From contig NZ_JAAIIH010000018.1 of assembly GCF_012932365.1 (NCBI RefSeq), positions 1-44,179 on the forward strand: a DNA stretch of 44,179 nt, in the 5' to 3' direction. Position numbers and translations under genes: made by a program. A model generated the notes under the pieces. The model saw only the letters and a program-made list of their open reading frames with translations. It was not told where the DNA came from and did not search any database. This document shows positions 34,424-42,709 of this stretch, in pieces; positions within the stretch are counted from its first letter, which is position 1; every line of letters starts with the position of its first letter. Source of the stretch: Bifidobacterium moraviense. GTDB taxonomy: Bacteria > Actinomycetota > Actinomycetes > Actinomycetales > Bifidobacteriaceae.

Positions 34424-35242
34424 ATGATCGAGATGCGTCATGTCCAGAAAACCTACCCGAACGGGTTCACCGCCCTGCACGACGTGAACCTCACCATCGA
34501 CCAGGGCGAGTACGTCGCCGTGATCGGCCTTTCGGGCGCCGGCAAGTCCACGCTGATCCGCACGATCAACCGCATGATCGACATCAGCGACGGCAAGCTC
34601 ACCGTCGACGGCACCGACGTGAGCTCCCTGAGCGGCAAGGAGCTGCGCCGCTTCCGCCGCAACGTCGGCATGATCTTCCAGTCGTTCAACCTGGTGACGC
34701 GCACCAAGGTGATCACCAACGTGCTCGCCGCCAAGGTGCCGGACCTGCCGTGGTGGCGCTCCATCCTGGGCCTGTTCCCCAAGGAGGACGAGATGGAGGC
34801 CCTCAAGGCGCTCGACCAGGTGGGCATCGCCAACAAGGCGTACACGCGCGTGGACCAGCTCTCCGGCGGCCAGCAGCAGCGCGTCGCCCTGGCCCGCGCC
34901 CTGATGCAGAACCCGAAGATCCTGCTGGCCGACGAGCCCGTGGCCTCCCTGGACCCGGTGACCGCCGAGCAGGTGATGGACGACTTCGGCCGCATCAACC
35001 GCGAGCGCAACATCACCGTGATCATCAACATCCACCACGTGGACCTGGCGCTGCGCCACGTGAGCCGCGTCATCGGCATCCGCGCCGGCGAGGTCGTCTA
35101 CGACGGCGGCGTGGACGGCGTGAACGACGCCGTGCTGCGCGACATCTACGGCGACGAGGCCCCCGAGCTCGGCCAGGCGCCGGTCCCGGCGAAGAAGGCC
35201 GACGCCGCGTCCAAGGAAGCATCCAAGGAAGGCGGTCGCTGA
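34424..35242 (+). CDS. phnC: Phosphonate-type ABC transporter ATP-binding protein
   Basis: A 272-residue ATPase with Walker A GLSGAGKSTLIR, Q-loop MIFQSFNLV, signature LSGGQQQRVALARAL, Walker B ILLADEPVASLDP and H-loop IINIHHVDL. The FNLV-x-RT-x-VxxNVLAA wording after the Q-loop is typical of PhnC. A C-terminal Lys/Ala-rich tail of about 25 residues is added. It is second in the phn operon, ends 1 bp before phnE1, and would power the two permeases. Confidence 0.94.
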   Translation: MIEMRHVQKTYPNGFTALHDVNLTIDQGEYVAVIGLSGAGKSTLIRTINRMIDISDGKLTVDGTDVSSLSGKELRRFRRNVGMIFQSFNLVTRTKVITNVLAAKVPDLPWWRSILGLFPKEDEMEALKALDQVGIANKAYTRVDQLSGGQQQRVALARALMQNPKILLADEPVASLDPVTAEQVMDDFGRINRERNITVIINIHHVDLALRHVSRVIGIRAGEVVYDGGVDGVNDAVLRDIYGDEAPELGQAPVPAKKADAASKEASKEGGR

Positions 35243-35243
35243 C

Positions 35244-36095
35244 ATGGCCGGCACCACCGCAACCAACGCCGGCTCCGCGCCGGCCGACGAGCAGGTGCGC
35301 GGCACGCTCATCACGCTGCCCAGCGGCACCAAGGTCGTCAAGCCCCGCTCCTACGCGCTGCCCATCACGCTGGGCATCCTCGTCTTCGGCGCGTTCTGCA
35401 TCTGGTTCACCGGGTTCGACCCGACCGTGCTGGCCGCCCGCGGCGACGAGTTCTTCAAGATCCTCGGCCGCATGGTGCCGCCGGACTGGTCCAGCGCCGG
35501 CAGCATCGTCGACCCGCTGCTCGACACGATCCGCATGTCGCTGCTCGGCTCGTTCATCGGCACCGTGACGGCCATCCCGTTCGCCATGATCGCGTCGACC
35601 ACCATCATCCACTCGCACATCGTGACCGTGGTCATGCGCTTCATCTTCAGCCTCATCCGCACGCTGCCGACCATCATCACCGCGCTCGTGGCCACGTACA
35701 TCTTCGGCCTCGGCACGCTCGCCGGCACCACGGCCATCGCACTGTTCACGTTCTCGTACCTCGGCAAGGTGCTCTACGAGGAGATCGAATCGGTGGACAT
35801 GGGCCCGTTCGAGGCGATGACCGCGCTGGGCGCCTCCCCCTCGCAGGCGTTCCGCTACGCCGTGCTGCCCGCCATCGCCCCCTCGTACATCTCCAATGCG
35901 CTGTTCTGCTTCGAGGGCAACGTGCGCTACTCGGCCATTCTGGGCTACGTGGGCGCCGGCGGCCTGGGCCTCATCCTCAACGAGAACCTCGCGTGGCGCG
36001 AGTACTCCACCGTGGGCATGATCCTGCTGGAGCTGCTGCTCACCGTGTTCGTGATCGAGACCACCAGCCGCGCCATCCGCCGCAGGCTCGAGTAG
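35244..36095 (+). CDS. phnE: Phosphonate-type ABC transporter permease, first
   Basis: A 283-residue permease with about six helices. The family signature is clear: PFEAMTALGASPSQAFRYAVLP-A (the cytoplasmic EAA-type loop that contacts the ATPase) and FEGNVRYSAILGYVGAGGLG. An N-terminal cytoplasmic extension of about 40 residues (with LITLPSGTKVVKPRSYALP) precedes the first helix. Its start lies 1 bp after the phnC stop. It pairs with the next gene as a heterodimer, as in other systems with two PhnE proteins. Confidence 0.92.
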   Translation: MAGTTATNAGSAPADEQVRGTLITLPSGTKVVKPRSYALPITLGILVFGAFCIWFTGFDPTVLAARGDEFFKILGRMVPPDWSSAGSIVDPLLDTIRMSLLGSFIGTVTAIPFAMIASTTIIHSHIVTVVMRFIFSLIRTLPTIITALVATYIFGLGTLAGTTAIALFTFSYLGKVLYEEIESVDMGPFEAMTALGASPSQAFRYAVLPAIAPSYISNALFCFEGNVRYSAILGYVGAGGLGLILNENLAWREYSTVGMILLELLLTVFVIETTSRAIRRRLE

Positions 36096-36127
36096 TCGCG
36101 GACGTTACCAGAGCTAAGGAAACCATC

Positions 36128-37012
36128 ATGAGTGCAACCGTCAATTCCGCAACGTCCTCCTCTCCCGCGCCCGCATCCGGCAAGGGCTCCGGCACCGGCC
36201 GCGGCGCCGACGTCGCCAAGCTGTACGCCGACCGCCCGCACGCCACCGTCGGCCGCATCGTCACCGCCGTCGTCATCGTGGCGCTCATCGTCTGGTCCAC
36301 CACCGGCATCGAGGCGTCCGGAGCCAAGGCCGACAGCGGCTGGACCGTCGTGAGCTCCATCCTCAACGGACTGGTCCATCCGGCGCCGCAGCTGCTGTTC
36401 AACCTCACCCCGCAGGGCGTGCCGTACCTGCTCGTGGAGACCATCGCCATCGCGTTCATGGGCACCGTGGTGGGCGCGGTGATCGCCGTGCCGCTGGCGT
36501 TCCTCGCCGCCACGAACCTCATGCCCAAGCCGATCGCATGGATCGCGAACTTCGTCATCATGGCCATCCGCACCGTGCCGGTGTTCGTCTACGGCATCAT
36601 GTTCGTGCGCGTGACCGGCCCGGGCGCGTTCGCGGGCCTGATGACCATGTCGCTATGCTCGGTGGGCATGGTGAGCAAGATGTTCATCGAGGCGATCGAG
36701 GACCTGGACCGCGGCGTCATCGAGTCCCTCTCCGCCATGGGCCTCAACCGCTGGCAGCAGATCCGCTTCGGCGTGCTGCCGCAGATGATGGCGAGCTTCC
36801 TGTCCACCGCCATCTACCGCTTCGACATGAACCTGCGCGACGCCACGATCCTCGGCCTCGTGGGCGCCGGCGGCATCGGCGCGCCGCTGATCTTCGCCAT
36901 GAACTCCTACCGCTGGAACGAGGCGGCGTCGATCCTGTGGGGTCTCGTCGTGCTCATCCTCGTCGTGGAGTTCTGCTCGACGAAGATCCGCAACAAGCTG
37001 GCGCGAGGCTGA
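36128..37012 (+). CDS. phnE: Phosphonate-type ABC transporter permease, second
   Basis: A 294-residue PhnE paralogue. The EAA-type loop reads VIESLSAMGLNRWQQIRFGVLPQ, followed by YRFDMNLRDATILGLVGAGGIG. An N-terminal Ser/Pro/Gly-rich stretch (about 35 residues) precedes the first helix. AAGGAAACC precedes the ATG at 36128, 32 bp after the first permease. Last gene of the transport operon. Confidence 0.92.
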   Translation: MSATVNSATSSSPAPASGKGSGTGRGADVAKLYADRPHATVGRIVTAVVIVALIVWSTTGIEASGAKADSGWTVVSSILNGLVHPAPQLLFNLTPQGVPYLLVETIAIAFMGTVVGAVIAVPLAFLAATNLMPKPIAWIANFVIMAIRTVPVFVYGIMFVRVTGPGAFAGLMTMSLCSVGMVSKMFIEAIEDLDRGVIESLSAMGLNRWQQIRFGVLPQMMASFLSTAIYRFDMNLRDATILGLVGAGGIGAPLIFAMNSYRWNEAASILWGLVVLILVVEFCSTKIRNKLARG

Positions 37013-37036
37013 TCGCGGCGACCCGTCCGTCGCATC

Positions 37037-37075
37037 GCGCGTTCCGACCGCGCGTTCCGACCGCGCGTTCCGATC
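37037..37075. repeat. 13-bp tandem repeat (3 units)
   Basis: GCGCGTTCCGACC occurs three times end to end (last unit ends ATC), between the second permease and the phosphatase. Partial units follow to about 37090. Confidence 0.9.
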
Positions 37076-37204
37076 GCATAAGCCGACCGCGCATCCGTGC
37101 CGCCGCCGCATTCGTCCGCAGCGGCGGCACGCGCGTCTCCCCCTACCGATTCTCCGGGGCGCAGCGCCCCGCACGACCCCAAGGCAAAGGACACCATTCA
37201 CACC

Positions 37205-38794
37205 ATGGCACGCACCTTCCGCATCTGCTCCACCTCCGACACGCACGGGCACGTCTTCCCGGTCGACTACGACGCCGACCGTCCCAAGGACTGCGGCCTG
37301 CTCAACATCGCGCACGACGTGCACGCCCTCGCCGCGCAGCCCGGCCCGGACGGCAAGCCGATTCCCACGATCGCGCTCGACGCCGGCGACACCCTGCAGG
37401 GCACCCCGTACTCGCAGCTGTTCGTGGCCGGCGACGCGTCCGCGGCCGACCGCGAGGCCACCGCGGGCCTGCCGCACCCCATCGCCGCGGCGTTCAACGC
37501 GGTGGGCTACCGCTACGTGACGCTCGGCAACCACGACTTCAACTACGGCTACGACGTGATCGCGCGCTACCTGGACGCGCTCGACGCCGAATGCCTGTGC
37601 GCCAACGTGCGCGACCTCAAGGGCCGGCTGCCCATCAGGCGCTACGCGTTCCTGGACCTGCCCAACGGCATCCGTCTGGGTCTGACGGGCCTGGTGACCG
37701 ACTGGGTGAACGTGTGGGAGAGCCCGCGCAACCTCGAATACCTGGCCGTGACCGACACGTACGCCGCCGCCGAGGAGATGAACGAGTTCCTCAAGTCGCG
37801 CTGCGACGTGAGCATCTGCATCTACCACGGCGGCTACGAGCGCGACGTACGCACCGGCGAGCCGCAGAGCGACACCACCGAGAACCGCGCGTGGCAGATC
37901 GCGCACGACCTCGACTTCGACGTGCTCATCTCCGGCCACCAGCACATCTCCATGCCCGGCGCCGTGATCAACGGCACCGCCACCGTGCAGACGTGCGCCA
38001 CCGCCACCGAGTTCGCCGAGCTCATCGTCACGCTCGAGGACGACGGCTCCGTGCACGCCACGTCGCGTCTGGTGCCCGTGGGCGCCGAGCACGACGCCGA
38101 ACCGTACGCCACGCTGCTGCCGTACGAGGAGCGCACGCAGCGCTGGCTCACCGAGCCCGTGGGGCGCATGACGCGCGACATCCCCTCCGACCCGCTGCTC
38201 GACGTGGCCATGCACGGCAGCGAGCTGGCCGCGCTGTTCAACGAGACGCAGCGCGAGGCGACCGGCACGCGCGTGGCCGCCTCCTCGATCTCCGGCATCG
38301 GCATGGAGACCGGATTCCCGGCCACGGTGACGCATGGCGCCGTCTCGCGCGCCTACTCGTTCGCCAACACGCTCGCGGTGCTCGCCGCGCCGAAGTCCGC
38401 GATCAAGGCGGCGCTGGAACGCTGCGCCGAGTACTTCGACCTCGACGCCGACGGCCGCCCGGAGATCTCCGAGCGCTTCCTCAAGCCCAAGGTGGAGCAC
38501 TACAACTACGACTACTGGGCGGGTCTCTCCTACACGTTCGACCTGACGCGCCCGCTCGGCGATCGCGTCACCGCGCTGACGTATTCGGACGGCACGCCGC
38601 TGCCGGACGACGAGCCGATCGAGGTGTGCGTCAACAGCTACCGTGCCAGCGGCACCGGCGGCTACGAGATGCTCGCCGCGTGCCCCACCGTGCGCACGGT
38701 GGAACGCTCCATGCAGGACCTCATCATCGAGTTCCTGCAGCGCCACGACCCGTGGACGCCGGCGATCGACGGCGGTCCCACGATCGTGTACTGA
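37205..38794 (+). CDS. Cytoplasmic 5'-nucleotidase-family metallophosphatase
   Basis: A 529-residue phosphatase of the 5'-nucleotidase/2',3'-cyclic phosphodiesterase superfamily. The metal site is visible as TSDTHGH (near 10), LDAGDTLQG, TLGNHDFNYG and LISGHQHI. The C-terminal 5'-nucleotidase domain follows (about 330-529) with the substrate-stacking region NSYRASGTGGYEML near the end. Unlike secreted relatives it has no signal peptide, so it acts inside the cell. It is downstream of the phn transporter by 192 bp on the same strand. The natural inference is that it releases phosphate from the imported compound. The substrate is not known. Confidence 0.88.
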   Translation: MARTFRICSTSDTHGHVFPVDYDADRPKDCGLLNIAHDVHALAAQPGPDGKPIPTIALDAGDTLQGTPYSQLFVAGDASAADREATAGLPHPIAAAFNAVGYRYVTLGNHDFNYGYDVIARYLDALDAECLCANVRDLKGRLPIRRYAFLDLPNGIRLGLTGLVTDWVNVWESPRNLEYLAVTDTYAAAEEMNEFLKSRCDVSICIYHGGYERDVRTGEPQSDTTENRAWQIAHDLDFDVLISGHQHISMPGAVINGTATVQTCATATEFAELIVTLEDDGSVHATSRLVPVGAEHDAEPYATLLPYEERTQRWLTEPVGRMTRDIPSDPLLDVAMHGSELAALFNETQREATGTRVAASSISGIGMETGFPATVTHGAVSRAYSFANTLAVLAAPKSAIKAALERCAEYFDLDADGRPEISERFLKPKVEHYNYDYWAGLSYTFDLTRPLGDRVTALTYSDGTPLPDDEPIEVCVNSYRASGTGGYEMLAACPTVRTVERSMQDLIIEFLQRHDPWTPAIDGGPTIVY

Positions 38795-38837
38795 GTCCGT
38801 TCGCGGGACTCCGCGTCCCGGTCCCGCGCCGCATTCC

Positions 38838-39005
38838 GTCCGGAACGCCATCCAACATGGGAAGCGGATGTGGTTCCGGACGATGCGGGACCGTATTCCG
38901 TCCGGAATCACATCCGCAATGGATTTCGGCGGTGGATTCGGACCGACGACGCACCGCAAACGTCCGAGACGCCATCCATAACGGGAAACGGATGGCGTTT
39001 CGGAC
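38838..39005. repeat. Three 44-bp palindromes at 62-bp intervals
   Basis: Palindromes at 38838-38881, 38900-38943 and 38962-39005 each start GTCCG and end CGGAC with 16-base arms around a 12-base loop. The third pairs fully (one wobble); the others have two or three mismatches. They sit between the phosphatase gene and the RpiR-type regulator. Confidence 0.9.
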
Positions 39006-39046
39006 ACGTGCCGGCCGCCGGCCGGAAGGGAAAAAGGTTGGGGAAC

Positions 39047-40126
39047 ATGGACATCGAATCGATGCCGGTCAGATCGCGCATCCTCACGATGCTGCCGTCG
39101 CTGCAGACGGCCGAGCGGCGCGTGGCGGAGTTTCTGCTGCAGCACGCGGACGAGGGCGGCGACCTGACGGTGAGCGCGGTGGCGGCCGGATCGGGGGCGT
39201 CCGCCGGCACCGTGGTGCGCACCTGCAAGTCGCTGGGATATCAGGGCTACCAGCAGGTGCGCGTGCTGCTGGCGCGCGACAGCGTCACGCCGGCGCATGC
39301 CGTCGCGGCAGCCCCGCTGCCGGTCGAGGTCGCCGCGTCGGGGGCATTCGTGGCTGCGGCCACCGCGGGATTCCGCGCCGACGACACGCGCGACGCGGCC
39401 GTCGGGACCGGCGGGAACGGCTTCGGTTCGCCCGTCTCCGCCGGTCATGCGAAGGCCGCGGACGGGCCTTCGGGGACCGGCGCCGATGACGAGTCGGGCG
39501 ATGCCGGCGTTCCGGGTGTACTGGGCGCGCCCGGCGCACCCAGTACACCCGGAACCCGCGTGATCGGGCACGCCGTGGAACTCGCGCGCCGCATGCCGCT
39601 GCTCATGGGCATGCTCTCCCCCGCCGAGCTGGACGAGGCCGTCCGCCTGACCCGTCGGGCGCGCCGCGTGCTGGTGATCGCCTCCGGGCTGTCCGCGCCG
39701 ATCGGGCAGAGCTTCACGTCGCGGCTCATCCGCTGCGGCATCGACGCGATCACGTTCAACGACGTCATCGACCAGCACATCGCCGGCAGCATGCTCGGCA
39801 GGGACTGCGTGGCGTTCGTGATCTCCGGCTCCGGCGTCAACGCGCACGCCCTCGCCGCCGCGCGCTCCGCCGCGAAGGCCGGCGCCACGGTGATCGCCAT
39901 GACCTACTTCGCCGCGTCCCCGCTCACCGAGCTGGCGGACATCTCGCTGATCCTGGAACCGCCGGACTTCACCTTCGGGCAGGAGATCCGCGACGTCTCG
40001 CGCGTGGCGCTCATGATCCTCACCGAATCCGTGGCGGGCGAACTCGGGCGCGAGACCGGCCGCTCGCACGACGCGTTCACCGTCATCTCGCAGCATCTCG
40101 AAGACGCGGACGCCGAGAACGACTGA
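39047..40126 (+). CDS. RpiR/MurR-family transcriptional regulator
   Basis: A 359-residue regulator. The N-terminus is an RpiR-type helix-turn-helix (LPSLQTAERRVAEFLLQHAD to GTVVRTCKSLGYQGYQQVRV, residues 17-75). The C-terminus (about 190-345) is a SIS sugar-phosphate-binding domain (VLVIASGLSAPIGQSF, VAFVISGSGVNAHALAAA, AGATVIAMTYFAASPL). An unusual linker of about 90 residues (82-170), rich in Ala, Gly and Pro, separates them; relatives have about 30. Part of it (155-170) is encoded by a 47-bp palindrome. It probably controls the upstream phn and phosphatase genes and may sense a phosphorylated sugar. The start at 39047 has GGTTGGGGAA upstream. Confidence 0.88.
   Translation: MDIESMPVRSRILTMLPSLQTAERRVAEFLLQHADEGGDLTVSAVAAGSGASAGTVVRTCKSLGYQGYQQVRVLLARDSVTPAHAVAAAPLPVEVAASGAFVAAATAGFRADDTRDAAVGTGGNGFGSPVSAGHAKAADGPSGTGADDESGDAGVPGVLGAPGAPSTPGTRVIGHAVELARRMPLLMGMLSPAELDEAVRLTRRARRVLVIASGLSAPIGQSFTSRLIRCGIDAITFNDVIDQHIAGSMLGRDCVAFVISGSGVNAHALAAARSAAKAGATVIAMTYFAASPLTELADISLILEPPDFTFGQEIRDVSRVALMILTESVAGELGRETGRSHDAFTVISQHLEDADAEND
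39509..39555. repeat. 47-bp palindrome inside the regulator's linker
   Basis: GTTCCGGGTGTACTGGG (39509-39525) and its exact reverse complement (39539-39555) enclose 13 bases. It encodes VPGVLGAPGAPSTPGT in frame. It looks like a palindromic element inserted into a tolerant linker. Confidence 0.92.
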
Positions 40127-40434
40127 CCCGGCGAGCGGATCTTGCCGTGATGCGGCATGTTGTGCCTGGGGCCGCCGCACGGCAGGTTCGCAGGTTCCAC
40201 CGCACGGCACGACTCGTCGTGCGGGGCCGTCCGCGCCAGCCGGCGTGGGAAACCGGCACGGATTGGGTACGTAGTTCGAGCCGGCAGCGCGTATCTGCAT
40301 AGTCAGGGGCAGATTCGGCGATCCGCACGCAGGTATCTGCGCGCAAAGTCGAAAAACTACCCCTGACTCTGCAGATACCCTGCCGAACGGGCCTCGAATA
40401 CGAGCGAAACACGGCCCGGATCACCGGATCCGCG
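40127..40434. other. Gap between convergent regulator and exporter genes
   Basis: No gene is seen in 308 bp. It contains the 88-bp inverted-repeat element at 40291-40378, which may end transcription from both sides; nothing else was noted. Confidence 0.6.
40291..40378. repeat. 88-bp element with 19-bp inverted repeats
   Basis: The arms 40291-40309 (GTATCTGCATAGTCAGGGG) and 40360-40378 match as inverted repeats with one mismatch. A third GTATCTGC lies at 40333, allowing an alternative pairing with the right end. Confidence 0.9.
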
Positions 40435-41967
40435 TCACCGGGCGGCCGGCACGTCCACCCGTTCCGGCTCCGGCGGCCGGCGCACGGAGAACCGGAACAT
40501 CAGCGCCGCCAGCGCCACGCCGGCCACGGCAAGACCCATGAACACGCGCACGCTTTCGCCGAACGCCTGCGCGTACGGTGCTTCGGCGGAGAACTCGGCG
40601 ATGAGCGTGCTGGCCACGGCCGTGCCGATCGCGCCCGCCAGCTGCTGGACCGTGTTCATCACGGCCGAGCCGTCCGCGTTCAGGCGCGCGGGCAGCTGGT
40701 TGAGCGCGTGGGTCTGGTCGGGCACGAGCACGAACCCGGAGAACGCCATGAACGCCGCATACGTCACGGCCACCGTCCACACGCCGCCGCCCGCGAACGC
40801 GAACACCGCATCCGCGAGCGTGGTCGCCGCGAAGCCGATGATGATGAACTTCGGCGGGAAATGGCTCCTGAGCAGTCCGCCGATCACCGGCGCGGAGACG
40901 GCTCCCACCACCGCGCCCGGCAGCAGCACGAGGGCCGCGTCGAGGCTGCCCAGCCCGAAGCCGCGCTGCAGGAGGATCGGCAGCAGGAAGTTGAGTCCGA
41001 GCGCGCTGCCCGAGGCCATGAGCAGGATCAGCATGCCGAGCGAGAATCCCGGGTAGGCAAACACGCGCACCTGCACCAGCGGGCGCTCCATGCGGAGCTG
41101 CAGCGCCGCGAACAGGGCGAGCGCGGCCACGGCGAACGCGAGCATGCCCCAGAACCGCCAGTCGCAGTGCCATGCGGCGAAGAAGCTCACGGCCACGATC
41201 AGCGCGGACAGGCCCGCGGCCACGAGCAGCAGCGACGGCACGCTGATCGAGGCGGCACGCGCATCCCCGCCGTGTCCTTCGCGCACGCCGTCACCGTGCC
41301 TGATCTCCGGCACGGTGGCCAGGCCGAGCGCGAGCGAGACCGCCAGGAACGGCAGCATGGCGTAGAAGATCCAATGCCAGTTCAGGTATTCCATCACCAC
41401 GCCGCCGAACACCGGGCCGATGGCCGGCGCCGCGCACGTGACGAGGCTCACGATGCCGAGCATCATGCCGCGGCGTTCGAGCGGCGCCTTCTCGAGGATG
41501 ATGGTGGTGATGAGCGGCAGCGAGATGCCGGTGCCGAGCGCCATCACGAGCCTGGCGGCGAGCAGCATCGGGAAACTCGCGGCGAGCGCGCCGATCAGCG
41601 TGCCGACCGTGAAGATCGCGACGGCCGCGGCGAACAGCGTCCGGGCGGCGAACCGGCGCACCATGAACGGCGAGACGGGGATGGCCACCGAGAGCAGCAG
41701 CAGGTAGCCGGTGGTGAGCCACTGCACCACGTCGGCGGAGATGGCGAACTCGCCCATGAGCACGGAATAGGCGATGTTGAGCGACGTCTCCGAGAGGATG
41801 CCGAGGAACGTGAGGATCGCGAGCGCCACCACGGCCGCGACGAGGCGGCCGGATACGGGGCGCTTGCCGTCGCTGACGTCGCTGACGGCGTTGCCGGCTT
41901 CGATGCTGTTGCCGCCATTGGCGGGCGGGATACGGTCCGGGGACGGGGACTGACGTGCGTCGGTCAT
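40435..41967 (-). CDS. DHA2-family multidrug exporter (MFS, 14 helices)
   Basis: A 510-residue major-facilitator drug/H+ antiporter of the EmrB/QacA branch. About 14 hydrophobic segments start near residue 42. Typical wording: SETSLNIAYSVLMGEFAIS, VQWLTTGYLLLLSVAIPVSPF, motif-C-like ALGTGISLPLITTIIL and GIVSLVTCAAPAIGPVFGGVV. The first 40 residues are hydrophilic and variable. The ATG overlaps the MarR gene by ATGA, so it is the second gene of a regulator-exporter operon. The substrate is unknown; bile salts, drugs or dyes are typical for bifidobacterial relatives. Confidence 0.92.
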   Translation of the reverse strand: MTDARQSPSPDRIPPANGGNSIEAGNAVSDVSDGKRPVSGRLVAAVVALAILTFLGILSETSLNIAYSVLMGEFAISADVVQWLTTGYLLLLSVAIPVSPFMVRRFAARTLFAAAVAIFTVGTLIGALAASFPMLLAARLVMALGTGISLPLITTIILEKAPLERRGMMLGIVSLVTCAAPAIGPVFGGVVMEYLNWHWIFYAMLPFLAVSLALGLATVPEIRHGDGVREGHGGDARAASISVPSLLLVAAGLSALIVAVSFFAAWHCDWRFWGMLAFAVAALALFAALQLRMERPLVQVRVFAYPGFSLGMLILLMASGSALGLNFLLPILLQRGFGLGSLDAALVLLPGAVVGAVSAPVIGGLLRSHFPPKFIIIGFAATTLADAVFAFAGGGVWTVAVTYAAFMAFSGFVLVPDQTHALNQLPARLNADGSAVMNTVQQLAGAIGTAVASTLIAEFSAEAPYAQAFGESVRVFMGLAVAGVALAALMFRFSVRRPPEPERVDVPAAR

Positions 41968-42554
41968 GCGGTGCGCTCCTTCCGGTCGGTCGGTTCATGG
42001 CTCGCGGCCGCGGAGACGGACACGGAAACGGACACGGATTCGGACACGGCCCCGGGCGTGAACTCGGACGCGGCGTCAAGCGCCGACGAGTCCCGCCGCG
42101 CGGCGTCCTCCCGCATGAGCCGCAGCGTCGCCTCGATCGTGACGACCGCGGTCTCGCACTGTTCGGAGGAGAGACCGTCGAGCAGCCGGCTCAGATGCGC
42201 GTGGTAGTCCTCCACGTAGACGCGGCGGATCCTCAGGCCGCGTTCGGTAAGCGCGAGCGTCACCGCGCGGCGGTCGGACGCGGCGGCATGCTTGGTGACG
42301 AGTCCGCGTTCGGTCATCTCCCCCACGAGCTTGGTGACGGACGGCGTGGTGACGCCGAGGAACGCGCTCACGTCGCTCACGCGCGCCGTGGGCACGTCCT
42401 GTCCGCCCGGCTCGTTGATGTTCCAGATCGCGTCGATCACGTGCACGTACCGCGGCTTGAAGCCCGGCGGCAGCGCGGGCATAAGCTCGGTGATCGCCTT
42501 CGCCTTCCAGCAGGCGTCCATGAGCCTGCGCACCTCCTCGACCGGCAACGTCAT
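41964..42554 (-). CDS. MarR-family transcriptional regulator
   Basis: A 196-residue winged-helix regulator. The DNA-binding region is VSDVSAFLGVTTPSVTKLVGEM, followed by the wing with RRAVTLALTERG. The C-terminal 30 residues carry a Ser-Val repeat (VSESVSVSVSVS) and look disordered; the matching DNA is a GA-CACG 6-bp repeat. The ATG at 42554 is preferred; a TTG at 42587 lies inside the dyad region. It probably represses its own operon, including the exporter, by binding the dyads at 42572-42620 and releasing on ligand binding. Confidence 0.9.
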   Translation of the reverse strand: MTLPVEEVRRLMDACWKAKAITELMPALPPGFKPRYVHVIDAIWNINEPGGQDVPTARVSDVSAFLGVTTPSVTKLVGEMTERGLVTKHAAASDRRAVTLALTERGLRIRRVYVEDYHAHLSRLLDGLSSEQCETAVVTIEATLRLMREDAARRDSSALDAASEFTPGAVSESVSVSVSVSAAASHEPTDRKERTA

Positions 42555-42571
42555 GCGCGATTCACCCTTCC

Positions 42572-42620
42572 TTGGCACGGTTGCCAATAGTTATCAACGA
42601 TCATTACCTTTGGTAACTAT
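42572..42620. promoter_or_regulatory. Probable MarR operator and promoter
   Basis: Three dyads overlap in an AT-rich island: TTGGCA-CGGT-TGCCAA (42572-42587), ATAGTTA (42587-42593) with TAACTAT (42614-42620), and TTACC-TTT-GGTAA (42604-42616). They lie immediately upstream of the MarR start. Confidence 0.7.
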
Positions 42621-42697
42621 ATTCGTCGCCGGGACAATCCGCGCGTCACACATGCGATGCACACGCGCCACGCCGCCGCAGCACCGTCATCCGGTCG

Positions 42698-42703
42698 TAT
42701 CAT
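42698..42703 (+). promoter_or_regulatory. -10 box for a leaderless rarD transcript
   Basis: TATCAT ends 6 bases before the GTG start of the next gene and no ribosome-binding site is present. That spacing is typical of leaderless mRNAs. Confidence 0.5.
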
Positions 42704-42709
42704 CGTCCG

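Noticed and set aside
36653..40300. A 1215-codon minus-strand open frame across the phn and regulator genes
   Set aside because: It runs antisense to four clear genes, has shadow composition (Arg/Gly/Val/His-rich) and no recognisable motif.
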